From: Bradyrhizobium sp. MOS002
GTDB taxonomy: Bacteria > Pseudomonadota > Alphaproteobacteria > Rhizobiales > Xanthobacteraceae
Direction: 5' to 3'
Length of the DNA stretch: 64,000 nt
NCBI RefSeq assembly: GCF_003020115.1
Contig: NZ_PYFX01000013.1
Location: 62,001-126,000, forward strand
The notes under the pieces were generated by a model. It did not search any database, was not told the origin of the DNA, and saw only the letters and a program-made list of their open reading frames with translations. A program made the translations under genes and the position numbers. How positions within the stretch are numbered: position 1 is the stretch's first letter; each line of letters starts with the position of its first letter. This document shows positions 16,802-24,847 of the stretch, in pieces.

Positions 16802-17842
16802 TCAAACCGACCACGGCTCCGCTGCGGCCGCGCTCTTCGCCTTGGCGGAGACCGGGCTCTCGCCGATCACATCCGCCAGGGCACGCAGCGCTTCCTGCAC
16901 GCCGTCGCCGGTGACGGCGGAGAGCAGCAGGGGCGTCTTCTTGGCGGCGCGCTTCAGCCGCTCCTTCTGCTTCTTCAGCTCGTCCGGCTCGACCGCGTCG
17001 ATCTTGTTCAGCGCGACGATCTCGATCTTGTCGGTGAGCTGTCCGGCATAGGCGTCCAGCTCCGTTCGCACCGTCTTGTAGGCCTTGCCGGCGTGCTCGC
17101 AGGTCGCATCGATGAGATGCAGCAGCACGCGGCAGCGCTCGACATGGGCGAGGAAGCGGTCGCCGAGACCGACGCCTTCATGCGCGCCTTCGATCAGGCC
17201 GGGGATGTCAGCCAGCACGAATTCGCGCCCGTCGGCATTCACGACGCCGAGCTGCGGATGCAGCGTGGTGAAGGGATAGTCGGCGATCTTCGGCTTGGCC
17301 GCGCTGACCTTGGCGAGGAAGGTCGATTTGCCGGCATTGGGCAGGCCGACCAGGCCGGCATCCGCGATCAGCTTCAGCCGCAGCCAGATCCAGCGCTCCT
17401 CGCCGGGCTGGCCGGGATTGGCGTTGCGCGGCGCGCGGTTGGTTGAGGTCTTGAAATGCGCGTTGCCGAAGCCGCCATTGCCGCCTTCGGCCAGCACGAA
17501 TTTTTCGCCGACAGTGGTGAAATCGTGGATCATGGTCTCGCGATCTTCGTCGAAGATCTGCGTGCCCATGGGCACCTTCAGCACGATCGACTTGCCATTG
17601 GCGCCATGGCGGTCCGAGCCCGAGCCGTTCTCGCCCTTCTGGGCCTTGAAGTGCTGCTGGTAGCGATAGTCGATCAGCGTGTTCAGCCCGTCGGCGACCT
17701 CGATGATGACATTGCCGCCGCGGCCGCCATTGCCGCCGGAGGGACCGCCGAATTCGATGAATTTTTCGCGGCGGAACGCCACGCAGCCGTTTCCGCCGTC
17801 GCCGGAGCGGATATAGACCTTTGCTTCGTCAAGGAATTTCAT
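16802..17842 (-). CDS. obgE: Obg GTPase
   Basis: Essential GTPase that works in late 50S ribosome assembly. Residues 1-158 are the glycine-rich Obg fold (FGGPSGGNGGRGG, GGNGGFGNAHF). The G domain follows: P-loop GLPNAGKS at 166-173, DIPGLIEGAHEGVGLG as G3, and LNKID as G4. The C-terminal OCT domain of some homologues is absent, as in most Alphaproteobacteria. It belongs with rplU-rpmA upstream, although three other genes and two repeats lie between. Confidence 0.98.
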   Translation of the reverse strand: MKFLDEAKVYIRSGDGGNGCVAFRREKFIEFGGPSGGNGGRGGNVIIEVADGLNTLIDYRYQQHFKAQKGENGSGSDRHGANGKSIVLKVPMGTQIFDEDRETMIHDFTTVGEKFVLAEGGNGGFGNAHFKTSTNRAPRNANPGQPGEERWIWLRLKLIADAGLVGLPNAGKSTFLAKVSAAKPKIADYPFTTLHPQLGVVNADGREFVLADIPGLIEGAHEGVGLGDRFLAHVERCRVLLHLIDATCEHAGKAYKTVRTELDAYAGQLTDKIEIVALNKIDAVEPDELKKQKERLKRAAKKTPLLLSAVTGDGVQEALRALADVIGESPVSAKAKSAAAAEPWSV

Positions 17843-17951
17843 GGGCCATAGGTAGGCCAGCCGGTCCCGCGCGGCAACCCGGATAGACCCGCAAATCGGC
17901 CGAATTTCCGCGATTTTGGGGCGTGCTTAACCCGCTGGCCGCGGCCCCTAC

Positions 17952-18026
17952 GTGTCGTCCCGGACAAGCGAAGCGCAGATCCGGGACCCATAACCACAAG
18001 GAGGAGTTTGGCGAAGACCGGCAGTG
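17952..18026. repeat. Interspersed repeat, GTCGTCCCGG family, copy 2
   Basis: It contains GTCGTCCCGGACAAGCGAAG and GGGACCCATAACCACAAGGA, matching copies 1 and 3 with small differences. It is shorter and lies between the MaoC gene and obgE. Confidence 0.75.
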
Positions 18027-18043
18027 GACTGGTCTTCACGCGG

Positions 18044-18523
18044 TTAGGATGGCCGCCGCCGGATCAGGAATTTCTGCGTGCCCTCCAGCACCAGCTCCTT
18101 GCGCTGGTTGAACACGGTGCTTTTGAGCGTCACCGCGCCGGTCGAGCGTCCCGGCGCCAGCTCGATGACCTCGAGCGCGGGATAGATTGTGTCGTCGGCG
18201 AAGACAGGTTTGAGGAACCGGCTGGATTGCTCGAGGAAGCCGACCAGGGACTCCTCGACCATGAACGGAAACAGGCCCGCGCCGGGCGCGGTGTGGATCA
18301 GCGTCTGGAAACCGTGGGCGAGCAGATGCGGCATGCCGCGGCTGCGGCAATACTCCACATCGTAATGCACCGGATGCGTATCGCCGCTCGCGGTCTGGAA
18401 CGCCGCGAACACCGCCGTCGTCTGCGTGCGGCTCGGCAGCACGAAACGCTCGCCGACCACGAAATCCTCAAACCAGCGTTGCGCGGGGATCATGCGATGC
18501 CGGGCCGGGTCGAAGTCGGTCAT
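18044..18523 (-). CDS. MaoC-like hot-dog dehydratase
   Basis: A 159-residue single hot-dog domain of the MaoC hydratase class, which adds water to enoyl-CoA thioesters. The active-site segment is seen in ASGDTHPVHYDVEYCRSRG, with Asp and His in the family positions, and HLLAHGFQTL follows. The start ATG at 18521-18523 (MTDFDPARH) has AGGAAAGAG upstream. Its substrate is unknown. It is placed between obgE and the DMT permease, both apparently unrelated. Confidence 0.87.
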   Translation of the reverse strand: MTDFDPARHRMIPAQRWFEDFVVGERFVLPSRTQTTAVFAAFQTASGDTHPVHYDVEYCRSRGMPHLLAHGFQTLIHTAPGAGLFPFMVEESLVGFLEQSSRFLKPVFADDTIYPALEVIELAPGRSTGAVTLKSTVFNQRKELVLEGTQKFLIRRRPS

Positions 18524-18688
18524 GGCTTGGCTCTTTCCTGGCTCTTTTGTCGGTGAGACGTCCATCGCTACCGCGACGCGGAGACTGCGACAATCCGTTC
18601 AATTCGTCCAACGCGGGCTTGTCGCGGGCGCTCACGTCATTAAAACGACCGCAAGCGACTCTGGTCGCCGTTCCGACGCTCCCTCCGC

Positions 18689-18776
18689 TCGTCATTGCGA
18701 GCGAAGCGAAGCAATCCAGACTGTCTCCGTGGAAACAGTCTGGATTGCTTCGTCGCAGGAGCTCCTCGCAATGACG
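18689..18776. repeat. Palindromic interspersed repeat
   Basis: CGTCATTGCGAGCGAAGCGA at one end and GCTCCTCGCAATGACG at the other are inverted, around a central hairpin AATCCAGACTGTCTCC...GGAAACAGTCTGGATT. It is a very common dispersed element of Rhizobiales. It ends 20 bases before the DMT permease start and so lies in its leader or promoter. Confidence 0.82.
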
Positions 18777-18796
18777 AGTTTCCACGAACGACAGCG

Positions 18797-19711
18797 ATGC
18801 CCCTGTTCAAGAATCTCTCGGCCTATGACGAACGCTCGGCGCGGCTCGCCGGCATTGCGCTCATGGTACTGTCGATCTTCATGTTCTCGTTCGGCGATGC
18901 CATGGGCAAGTTCCTGGTCGGGACTTACTCGGTGGGGCAGCTGCTGTTCCTCCGCGCCTGCGCGGCGCTGCTGCTGCTGTCGCCGCTGGTGTGGCGGCAG
19001 CGTCACCAGTTCCTGCATCTGGAGCGGCCGGGCCTCCAGCTCTTCCGTGTGGTGCTGTCGACGCTGGAAGTGGCGGCTTTCTTCCTTGCGACGGTCTATC
19101 TGCCGCTCGCCGACGTCATCACCTATTACCTCGCAGGCCCGATCTTCGTCACGGCGATGTCGGCGATTTTCCTGGGCGAGAAGGTCGGCTGGCGGCGCTG
19201 GACGGCGATCCTGATCGGCTTCTGCGGCGTGCTGATCGCGCTGCGGCCGTCGGCACAGACGGTGAGCCTGCCGGCGCTGATCGCGCTCGGCGGCAGTCTT
19301 TCCTTCGCAACGCTGATGCTGATCACGCGCAGCCTGCGCAAGACGCCCGATATCGTGATGGCGTCGTCGCAATTCGTCGGCACGTTCCTGCTGGGGGCGG
19401 TGCTGTCGGCGTTCCACTGGGTGCCGCCGACATCCGGCAGCCTCGTGATCTTCGCGCTGGCGGGATGCGTCTCGGTCACGGCGCTGTTCTGCGTCAATCG
19501 CTCGCTCAAGCTCGCGCCGGCCAGCGTCGTCGTGCCCTATCAATATTCGATGATCGTCTGGGCGGTGATCTTCGGCTTCGTCGTGTTCGGCGACGTGCCC
19601 GAAATCGCCACCATCGTCGGCGCCGCCATCATCATCGGCGCCGGGTTCTATATCTACTTGCGCGAGCGCGATCTCGGCCGCGCGGACGTGGATGTGAATC
19701 CGCCAGCGTGA
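18797..19711 (+). CDS. DMT superfamily (EamA) permease
   Basis: A 304-residue inner-membrane protein with about ten hydrophobic helices arranged as two EamA repeats of five (starting near residues 20 and 160). The first helix reads IALMVLSIFMFSFGDAMGKF. Such carriers export or exchange metabolites; the substrate cannot be inferred. ATG at 18797 (MPLFKNLSAY) was chosen over a longer reading that translates the palindromic repeat. Confidence 0.9.
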   Translation: MPLFKNLSAYDERSARLAGIALMVLSIFMFSFGDAMGKFLVGTYSVGQLLFLRACAALLLLSPLVWRQRHQFLHLERPGLQLFRVVLSTLEVAAFFLATVYLPLADVITYYLAGPIFVTAMSAIFLGEKVGWRRWTAILIGFCGVLIALRPSAQTVSLPALIALGGSLSFATLMLITRSLRKTPDIVMASSQFVGTFLLGAVLSAFHWVPPTSGSLVIFALAGCVSVTALFCVNRSLKLAPASVVVPYQYSMIVWAVIFGFVVFGDVPEIATIVGAAIIIGAGFYIYLRERDLGRADVDVNPPA

Positions 19712-19723
19712 TCGCAGCCACAA

Positions 19724-19886
19724 ACGTCGTCCCGGCCTAGTGCGCAATTGCGCACGGGGGCCGGGACCCATACCCACAGAGATTAGTTGGGCGACGACTC
19801 GGAGTGGGCACTTCGCCCCACACTCCTCCCTGGGGTTATGGGTCCCGGCCCCCCGTGCGCAATTGCGCACCAGGCCGGGACGACGG
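19724..19886. repeat. Interspersed repeat, GTCGTCCCGG family, copy 3 (large inverted repeat)
   Basis: Ends GTCGTCCCGGCC and GGCCGGGACGAC are inverted, and each arm also carries the palindrome TGCGCAATTGCGCA next to the run of Gs or Cs. The whole 160-base unit can form one long hairpin between the convergent permease and GNAT genes, where it may also end transcription from both sides. Confidence 0.82.
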
Positions 19887-19908
19887 CGGTGCGTGGCGCC
19901 GCCTCCGC

Positions 19909-20502
19909 CTACCTCACCCTCCTCGCACTGCTCCAGCTCTTCAGCGACGCCCACACGCTGCGTGACAGGCGGAAGCAGTCGACGGGCGTGGACGAGCCCA
20001 GCGCCAGGAAACGGTGCAGCTGGACGCCGCTCCACTGGAAGCCGCACTTCTCCAGCACGTTGCGCGAGGCCGGGTTGGTGACGCGCGCGCCTGCATAGAG
20101 ATGATCCTCCTCGAACTCCTCGAAGAAAAAGTCGATCGCGCCGCGCGCGGCCTCGGTGGCAAAGCCCCGGCCCCAATGCTCGACGCCGAGCCAATAGCCG
20201 AGCTCGGCATTGTCGGGCGTCGAGCAGTCGATGCCGACCATGCCGACGGGCCCGCTGTCATGCTCGATCAGGAACGCGGTCTCGCTGCCGGGCGTGGCGG
20301 TGGCGCGGACGAAGGCGACGGCGTCGTCCTGCGAATAGGGATGCGGGAGGCGCCTTGTATTGTCGGCGACGCGACGGTCGTTGGCGAGGAGGGCGATGGT
20401 CCTGACGTCGGCGAGGGTCGGCCGCCGCAATGTCAGCCGCTCGGTGGCGACGACGCTGGGTCTCGCCTCCCGCAAGGTCACGCTCGAAAAATCCTGCAAC
20501 AT
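19909..20502 (-). CDS. GNAT family N-acetyltransferase (RimJ/RimL type)
   Basis: A 197-residue acetyl-CoA-dependent transferase. TERLTLRRPTLADV at the start is typical of the RimJ/RimL group, GYWLGVEHWGRGFATEA is the pyrophosphate-binding turn, and NPASRNVLEKCGF the conserved late motif. A substrate such as a ribosomal protein N-terminus is suggested only by its neighbours rpmA and rplU. ATG at 20500-20502 (MLQDFSS) is preferred. A hairpin separates it from rpmA. Confidence 0.88.
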   Translation of the reverse strand: MLQDFSSVTLREARPSVVATERLTLRRPTLADVRTIALLANDRRVADNTRRLPHPYSQDDAVAFVRATATPGSETAFLIEHDSGPVGMVGIDCSTPDNAELGYWLGVEHWGRGFATEAARGAIDFFFEEFEEDHLYAGARVTNPASRNVLEKCGFQWSGVQLHRFLALGSSTPVDCFRLSRSVWASLKSWSSARRVR

Positions 20503-20550
20503 GTCCGGCTCCGTCGAAGTCACTAAGTGAAAAGTGAGCACGCAAACGAA

Positions 20551-20577
20551 AGGGGAGGCCGGTTTCCCGCCTCCCCT
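20551..20577 (-). terminator. Hairpin downstream of rpmA
   Basis: A perfect nine-base stem AGGGGAGGC/GCCTCCCCT with a nine-base loop is followed, on the minus strand, by TTCGTTT. It lies 80 bases past the rpmA stop. The uridine run is poor, so it is a likely but not certain terminator. Confidence 0.55.
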
Positions 20578-20656
20578 GGAGCCTTCGATCTCTGTGATCT
20601 CAAGGACTCCGCCGGTTCGGTCTGGGACCCGGCGGACTCCAAATTTGATCCACCGT

Positions 20657-20926
20657 CTATTCAGCCGCCTCTGCGAGCGGGAGCACCGAGATGAAGGTGC
20701 GGCCGTTGGCTTTGGCCTGGAACGTTACGCGGCCCTCGACCTTGGCGAACAAGGTGTGGTCCGTGCCCATGCCGACATTAAGGCCGGGATGCCAAGTGGT
20801 GCCGCGCTGACGCGCAATGATGTTGCCGGGAATCACGACTTCCCCGCCGAACGCCTTGATCCCGAGGCGCTTGCCCTTGGAATCGCGACCGTTGCGCGAT
20901 GAACCGCCTGCTTTTTTGTGAGCCAT
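20657..20926 (-). CDS. rpmA: 50S ribosomal protein L27
   Basis: An 89-residue L27, located at the peptidyl transferase centre. It begins MAHKKAGGSSRNGRDSKGKR without the cleavable N-terminal extension of Firmicutes, and contains RQRGTTWHPGLNVGMG. It follows rplU after about 100 bases, the universal rplU-rpmA pair. Confidence 0.99.
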   Translation of the reverse strand: MAHKKAGGSSRNGRDSKGKRLGIKAFGGEVVIPGNIIARQRGTTWHPGLNVGMGTDHTLFAKVEGRVTFQAKANGRTFISVLPLAEAAE

Positions 20927-21023
20927 GGCTCGTCTCCGAAATTCTACGTATGTCTAGATCAATTCCTTGACGGAATCATTTCACAATTTCTCACGCATCA
21001 CTTCGTGATGGCGCGTGATCAAA

Positions 21024-21416
21024 TTATGCGGCGGCCTCTTCGGTCGTGGTCTCTGGCTTGACGACCTTTTCCCGCTTCGGACGCGGCCCCTTGGTGGGCT
21101 TGGCGCCGTCCGTCAGGATCTCCGAGATGCGCAGCACCGTGATCTCGTCGCGATAGCCGCGCTTGCGGCGTGAGTTCTTGCGGCGGCGCTTCTTGAAAGC
21201 GATGACCTTGGGACCGCGCTTGTGGTCGAGCACCTCGACCGCGACGGAGGCGCCGGCGACCGTGGGCAGACCCAGGATCGGCGTGTCGCCGCCGACCAGG
21301 AGAACTTCATTGAGCTGCACGATCGAGCCGACGTCGCCTTCGATCTTGCCTACTTCCAGGACATCATCCGGAACGACGCGGTACTGCCGGCCGCCGGTTT
21401 TGATGACTGCGAACAT
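21024..21416 (-). CDS. rplU: 50S ribosomal protein L21
   Basis: A 130-residue L21 with the normal start MFAVIKTGGRQYRVVPDDVL and the basic segment KKRRRKNSRRKRGYRDEIT. It has an alphaproteobacterial Lys/Glu/Ala-rich C-terminal extension. It heads the rplU-rpmA operon; its leader contains a strong hairpin (21441-21469). Confidence 0.99.
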   Translation of the reverse strand: MFAVIKTGGRQYRVVPDDVLEVGKIEGDVGSIVQLNEVLLVGGDTPILGLPTVAGASVAVEVLDHKRGPKVIAFKKRRRKNSRRKRGYRDEITVLRISEILTDGAKPTKGPRPKREKVVKPETTTEEAAA

Positions 21417-21440
21417 CGTTGTTTTCCTTCGTGTTCATTC

Positions 21441-21469
21441 CCGGCCTCGCGACATATTGTCGGGGCCGG
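21441..21469 (-). promoter_or_regulatory. Hairpin in the rplU leader
   Basis: The stem CCGGCC/GGCCGG encloses an inner stem CGACA/TGTCG with a three-base loop. On the minus strand it lies about 25 bases upstream of the rplU ATG, so it would be in the mRNA leader and could carry translational feedback or mRNA stability control. On the plus strand it is followed by CTTTTTG and could also stop transcription entering from the other side. Confidence 0.5.
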
Positions 21470-21747
21470 CTTTTTGTCAGTCGTTATGGGTTTATGCGAG
21501 TTTTGTGCGGGCGGGAGTTATCCCTTTGAAAACCCACGCAAAAACAAGCGGCGCGAGAAACGCCCCGCGCCGGTTGCGGGATTTATAGCCGCTGACCGCC
21601 GGGAGTCAAGGAAAAGCCGGCGAAAACGGCCCGGATTTGAAGCATTTGGGCCCGATCCGGCCCGCAGACGAATCTCTGCCCGCGCTGCAACCAACGGGTT
21701 CCGCTGCCGTTGTCCCGGCGAAATCAGGACACGGGCAAGGGGTTACC

Positions 21748-22893
21748 ATGGCGACAGACGAGCTGGTCAAGACGACGACGGGCATTGCCCATCACGGCGC
21801 GGGGCGGCTGCCGTCGGTGGATATCGACAGCTTCAACATCGAGATGAAGGACGAGGACGGCTTCATCGGCGACCGCGCCAGCAAGGGCGCGTTCCGGGAG
21901 ATCCTCGAGCGCTGGCGCAAGCCGCTGCGCAAGTCCGGCGAGGACCCGTTCGGCAAGGAGCCGTCGGACGAGATCAGCAAGAAGACCCTGGACGCCATCC
22001 TGGTCGGCGACGACACCGAGGCCTGGGCGGTGGTGCATAGCGCCATCGAGGACTTCGCCCAGGAGCTCGCTTACGTCACCCGCCGCTTCCTCAAGTCCAA
22101 GGCCTGGGCCAAGACCGAGCGCATCGTGGTCGGCGGCGGTTTTCGCGATTCCCGGCTCGGCGAGCTCGCGATCGCGCGCACCGAGATCATCCTCATCGCC
22201 GAGGATTTCAAGATCGACATGGTGCCGATCCGCCATCATCCCGACGAAGCCGGCCTGATCGGCGCGCTGCATCTGGCGCCGTCATGGATCTTCGAAGCCC
22301 ATGACAGCATCCTCGCGGTCGACATCGGCGGCACCAACATCCGCTGCGGCCTGGTGGAGACCAGCTGGAAAAAGGCGAAAGACCTGTCGAAAGCCAAGGT
22401 CGTGAAGTCCGAGCTGTGGCGTCATGCCGACGACGAGCCGACGCGCGAAGGCGCGGTGAAGCGGCTCACGAAGATGCTGAAGGGGCTGATCACCGAGGCC
22501 GAGAAAGAAGGCTACAAGCTGGCGCCATTCATCGGCATCGCCTGTCCCGGCGTGATCAACGCGGACGGCTCCATCGAGAAAGGCGCGCAGAACCTGCCGG
22601 GCAATTGGGAGAGCAGCAAGTTCAACCTGCCGGCGAGCCTGCTTGAGGGCATTCCGCAGATCGGCGAGCACGACACCGCGATCCTGATGCACAATGACGG
22701 CGTGGTTCAGGGCCTCTCCGAGGTGCCGTTCATGCAGGACGTCGATCGCTGGGGCGTGCTCACCATCGGCACCGGGCTCGGCAATGCCCGCTTCACCAAC
22801 CGCCGCAAGGACAACGGCAAAGACAAGGATAACGGCAAAGACCGGGACTCTACGGAAAATGGGAAGAAAAAAGCCAAGTCCGACAAGGAGTAA
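21748..22893 (+). CDS. ROK-family sugar-kinase-like protein with permuted domain order
   Basis: A 381-residue protein carrying ROK kinase motifs in swapped order. Residues 20-178 match what is normally the C-terminal half: NIEMKDEDGFIGDRAS, then RIVVGGGF (125-132) and the closing AGLIGALHLAP. Residues 188-345 match the normal N-terminal half: phosphate loop AVDIGGTNIRCGLVE (190-204), ACPGVINADGSIEKGAQNLP, the catalytic-type HND (315-317) and TIGTGLGN (339-346). A Lys/Asp-rich tail follows. The zinc motif CxCGxxGC is absent. The start ATG at 21748 is preceded by AAGGGG. It likely binds ATP and a sugar, but activity is unproven. A terminator follows at 23019. Confidence 0.85.
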   Translation: MATDELVKTTTGIAHHGAGRLPSVDIDSFNIEMKDEDGFIGDRASKGAFREILERWRKPLRKSGEDPFGKEPSDEISKKTLDAILVGDDTEAWAVVHSAIEDFAQELAYVTRRFLKSKAWAKTERIVVGGGFRDSRLGELAIARTEIILIAEDFKIDMVPIRHHPDEAGLIGALHLAPSWIFEAHDSILAVDIGGTNIRCGLVETSWKKAKDLSKAKVVKSELWRHADDEPTREGAVKRLTKMLKGLITEAEKEGYKLAPFIGIACPGVINADGSIEKGAQNLPGNWESSKFNLPASLLEGIPQIGEHDTAILMHNDGVVQGLSEVPFMQDVDRWGVLTIGTGLGNARFTNRRKDNGKDKDNGKDRDSTENGKKKAKSDKE

Positions 22894-23018
22894 CCTTGAC
22901 TGGTTAGGTTAAGGACCGGATTGCGTTGCGGTGCACGTGCCGCACGCTACGGTCGGAACCGTCGCCTCACCTGGCCGGCGAAGCCGCCCTTCCCAGCCAG
23001 TATTTCAATGAGCGGCAC

Positions 23019-23062
23019 GGGACCGCCAGTGTTTACCGCGTCTGGCGGTCCCACCCTTTTTT
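23019..23062 (+). terminator. Rho-independent terminator
   Basis: A perfect 11-base stem GGGACCGCCAG/CTGGCGGTCCC with a 12-base loop is followed by ACCCTTTTTT. It lies about 125 bases after the ROK gene, the only plus-strand gene it can serve. Confidence 0.88.
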
Positions 23063-23096
23063 CAGCGCATAATGACGAGACGGGCTCGCGCCTCGA

Positions 23097-23200
23097 TAAA
23101 GGTGCGTTCCCTCCCCCGCGCTTGTCTCGCCGAAGCCCGCCTTCGGGCGAAGGCGGATGTGAGGGAGGGCCAGGGAGGGGGGTAGCCCAGGAAAAGGTGC
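23097..23200. repeat. Interspersed repeat before tRNA-Ser
   Basis: It contains CCCGCCTTCGGGCGAAGGCGG and a purine-rich GAGGGAGGGCCAGGGAGGGG. In translation it gives the false peptide seen in many rhizobial genomes (ALPHIRLRPKAGFGE). No gene is supported between 22894 and the tRNA at 23344; this repeat and the terminator are all I see there. Confidence 0.55.
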
Positions 23201-23343
23201 CGGTTGTTGATTACGCGGCGAGAAACAGAGCGGAAGCGGTGAAACGGGCAGCGGATTTTCCCCTTTCGCGCCTTGTCTGGCCCGCCATCCTCGCCTATTA
23301 ACGCCCGAACCACAGGGGCCCAGCTCCTTACTTGGCGCCTTCA

Positions 23344-23433
23344 GGAGAGGTGGCAGAGTGGTCGAATGCACCGCACTCGAAATGCGGCATAGGTGCAAGC
23401 CTATCGGGGGTTCGAATCCCTCCCTCTCCGCCA
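23344..23433 (+). tRNA. tRNA-Ser(CGA)
   Basis: The acceptor arms GGAGAGG and CCTCTCC pair, and CCA is encoded (23431-23433). The anticodon arm is CCGCA-CTCGAAA-TGCGG, giving anticodon CGA (reads UCG). A long class II variable arm and GGTTCGAATCC T arm follow. All parts confirm serine. tRNA-Ser genes are frequent integration sites, and the sequence just downstream is accessory-like. Confidence 0.97.
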
Positions 23434-23494
23434 TAATAAAACGGCTTCGAGAAAGCCCCGTAAAACCAGGTCTTACTGCACGCCAGAGATATCT

Positions 23495-23518
23495 GGTGTA
23501 GCCCCAAGGTGTAGCCCC
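23495..23518 (+). repeat. Tandem direct repeat of GGTGTAGCCCC
   Basis: Two exact 11-base copies are separated by AA, 60 bases past the tRNA-Ser end. Such short direct repeats next to a tRNA resemble integrase arm-binding sites. No integrase gene is present nearby, so this may mark an old integration. Confidence 0.5.
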
Positions 23519-24297
23519 TTAGGGTAGGCTGAATTTGCCATGGCCGCCTGCCGAAAGCAACGCGTCTGGAGGAAGCTCGGACGCGACTCGATATCAAAGC
23601 TGCCACGATCGGCCCGCACCGGCATTCCAGCGATTGGATCGGAAGGGGCTTTTTAAGATCACCACCGAGGAAGAGGCGGAGGCGATCGCGCGCGGCTTCA
23701 GGAAACTGACGTTGGCGTTCGGGGCCTCGACCAATGGCGTCTCGAGGTTCACTTTGACGAGCTTTGAACGGTCTGACGCGAGTAGGTCGGCGGCTTGTAA
23801 CAAATGCGACCACGGCTGCCTCCGAGCTTGCCGCTTAAACGCATGCAAGACCCGTGGGCGACCTGCCGAGTGGCCGTCTATCTCGACGCCACGTCGAAGA
23901 CCATCCACGACGACACGGATGTCTGGCGACGCAGGGCTCTAATGGCGCGACACGGCAAGGATGGTCTGGATCAGCTCGTCTTTTGGATTTTCCGTTGGGC
24001 TCGCGCGATGGGCACAAGTTCTCCGGCGAAATGTTCGAAGTAGGGATCGACGATGTCCTCCTCGAAGCCATGCGAATTGATCGTCGAACTACCAAGGCGA
24101 CGAGCGTTTCATTTCGGCTTTAGCAGGAGAGCGGATGTCCTTCTTCCTCGAACGGTGACTATTCCGAATCACCTCATGACGGCGCAAGCAGCTGCGCTCA
24201 CGTTGACCCCTCTGGCAAAACACTGGCAGGATGCTAGGTAGGGTCTCGGTGCGAATGCATCCGCCGTGGTCGCCATCAGTTCCAGTGAGTTAAACCG
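23519..24297. other. Gene-poor stretch after tRNA-Ser
   Basis: Nearly 780 bases with several short overlapping reading frames but none with a recognisable domain, a good ribosome site and plausible composition together. One plus-strand segment near 23626-23790 (reading KITTEEEAEAIARGFRKL) looks protein-like but has no start and is not recognised. I treat the stretch as decayed accessory DNA. Confidence 0.5.
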
Positions 24298-24651
24298 ATG
24301 AAGCCTGAGAAGGATGGCATCAACCTCACAGCCAAGCGGACCGGAACGGGGTGTGTGGAATGCTCGGCCGCGGGCGGGTGGTGGTTTCATCTTCGCAGAT
24401 GCGTCGAATACGGTAACATCGGCTGCTGTGATACGTCGCCGAACCAACACGCATCGAAGCACAACGCGGCGACAGGTCACCCGATCATCACGAGCTTCGA
24501 GCCGAGCGAACGATGGTTTTACGATTATCGCACCGGAGAGAGTTTCCCCGGCCCCAAGCTTAAACGCTCGCACTCGCATCCGCTTGATCAGCCTGTCCCC
24601 GGGCCGGCCGGAGCGGTGCCCCCAGACTGGCAAGCGTTTTTGCATGAATAG
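24298..24651 (+). CDS. UBP-type zinc finger domain protein (partly degenerate)
   Basis: A 117-residue protein matching bacterial UBP-type zinc fingers. It has CVEC near residue 19, WWFHLRRCVEYGNIGCCDTS, HASKHNAATGHPIITSFEPSE, and a C-terminal proline-rich tail. In usual members the middle motif is CxxCGxxGCC; here its second cysteine is Tyr (CVEY), and the usual WCY near the end is WFY. In eukaryotes the domain binds the ubiquitin C-terminus; in bacteria its role is unknown, though it often accompanies redox or antiporter genes. No partner is adjacent here. ATG at 24298 was chosen. The lost ligand suggests weaker zinc binding or decay. Confidence 0.8.
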   Translation: MKPEKDGINLTAKRTGTGCVECSAAGGWWFHLRRCVEYGNIGCCDTSPNQHASKHNAATGHPIITSFEPSERWFYDYRTGESFPGPKLKRSHSHPLDQPVPGPAGAVPPDWQAFLHE

Positions 24652-24847
24652 GTGGCCGCTTTTGGCTCGGGGCTGATTCCGAGCGCGTTGCTCAGATGTG
24701 CGGCCTCTCACCTTGGGACGAACTTCATATCGGCCTCTGCTCTTGCTGCGGCGGGCGGGGTGATCTGCGTTTGCGGCCGATGACATCGCTTTCGATCTCG
24801 GGCAAGACCTCTCGCAAAGGCAAAAGCCTGGCGATCGGGAGGACCTC

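Noticed and set aside
23328..23813. Minus-strand frame containing GGIRTPDRLAPMPHFE
   Set aside because: This peptide is the well-known false translation of the opposite strand of a tRNA-Ser gene.
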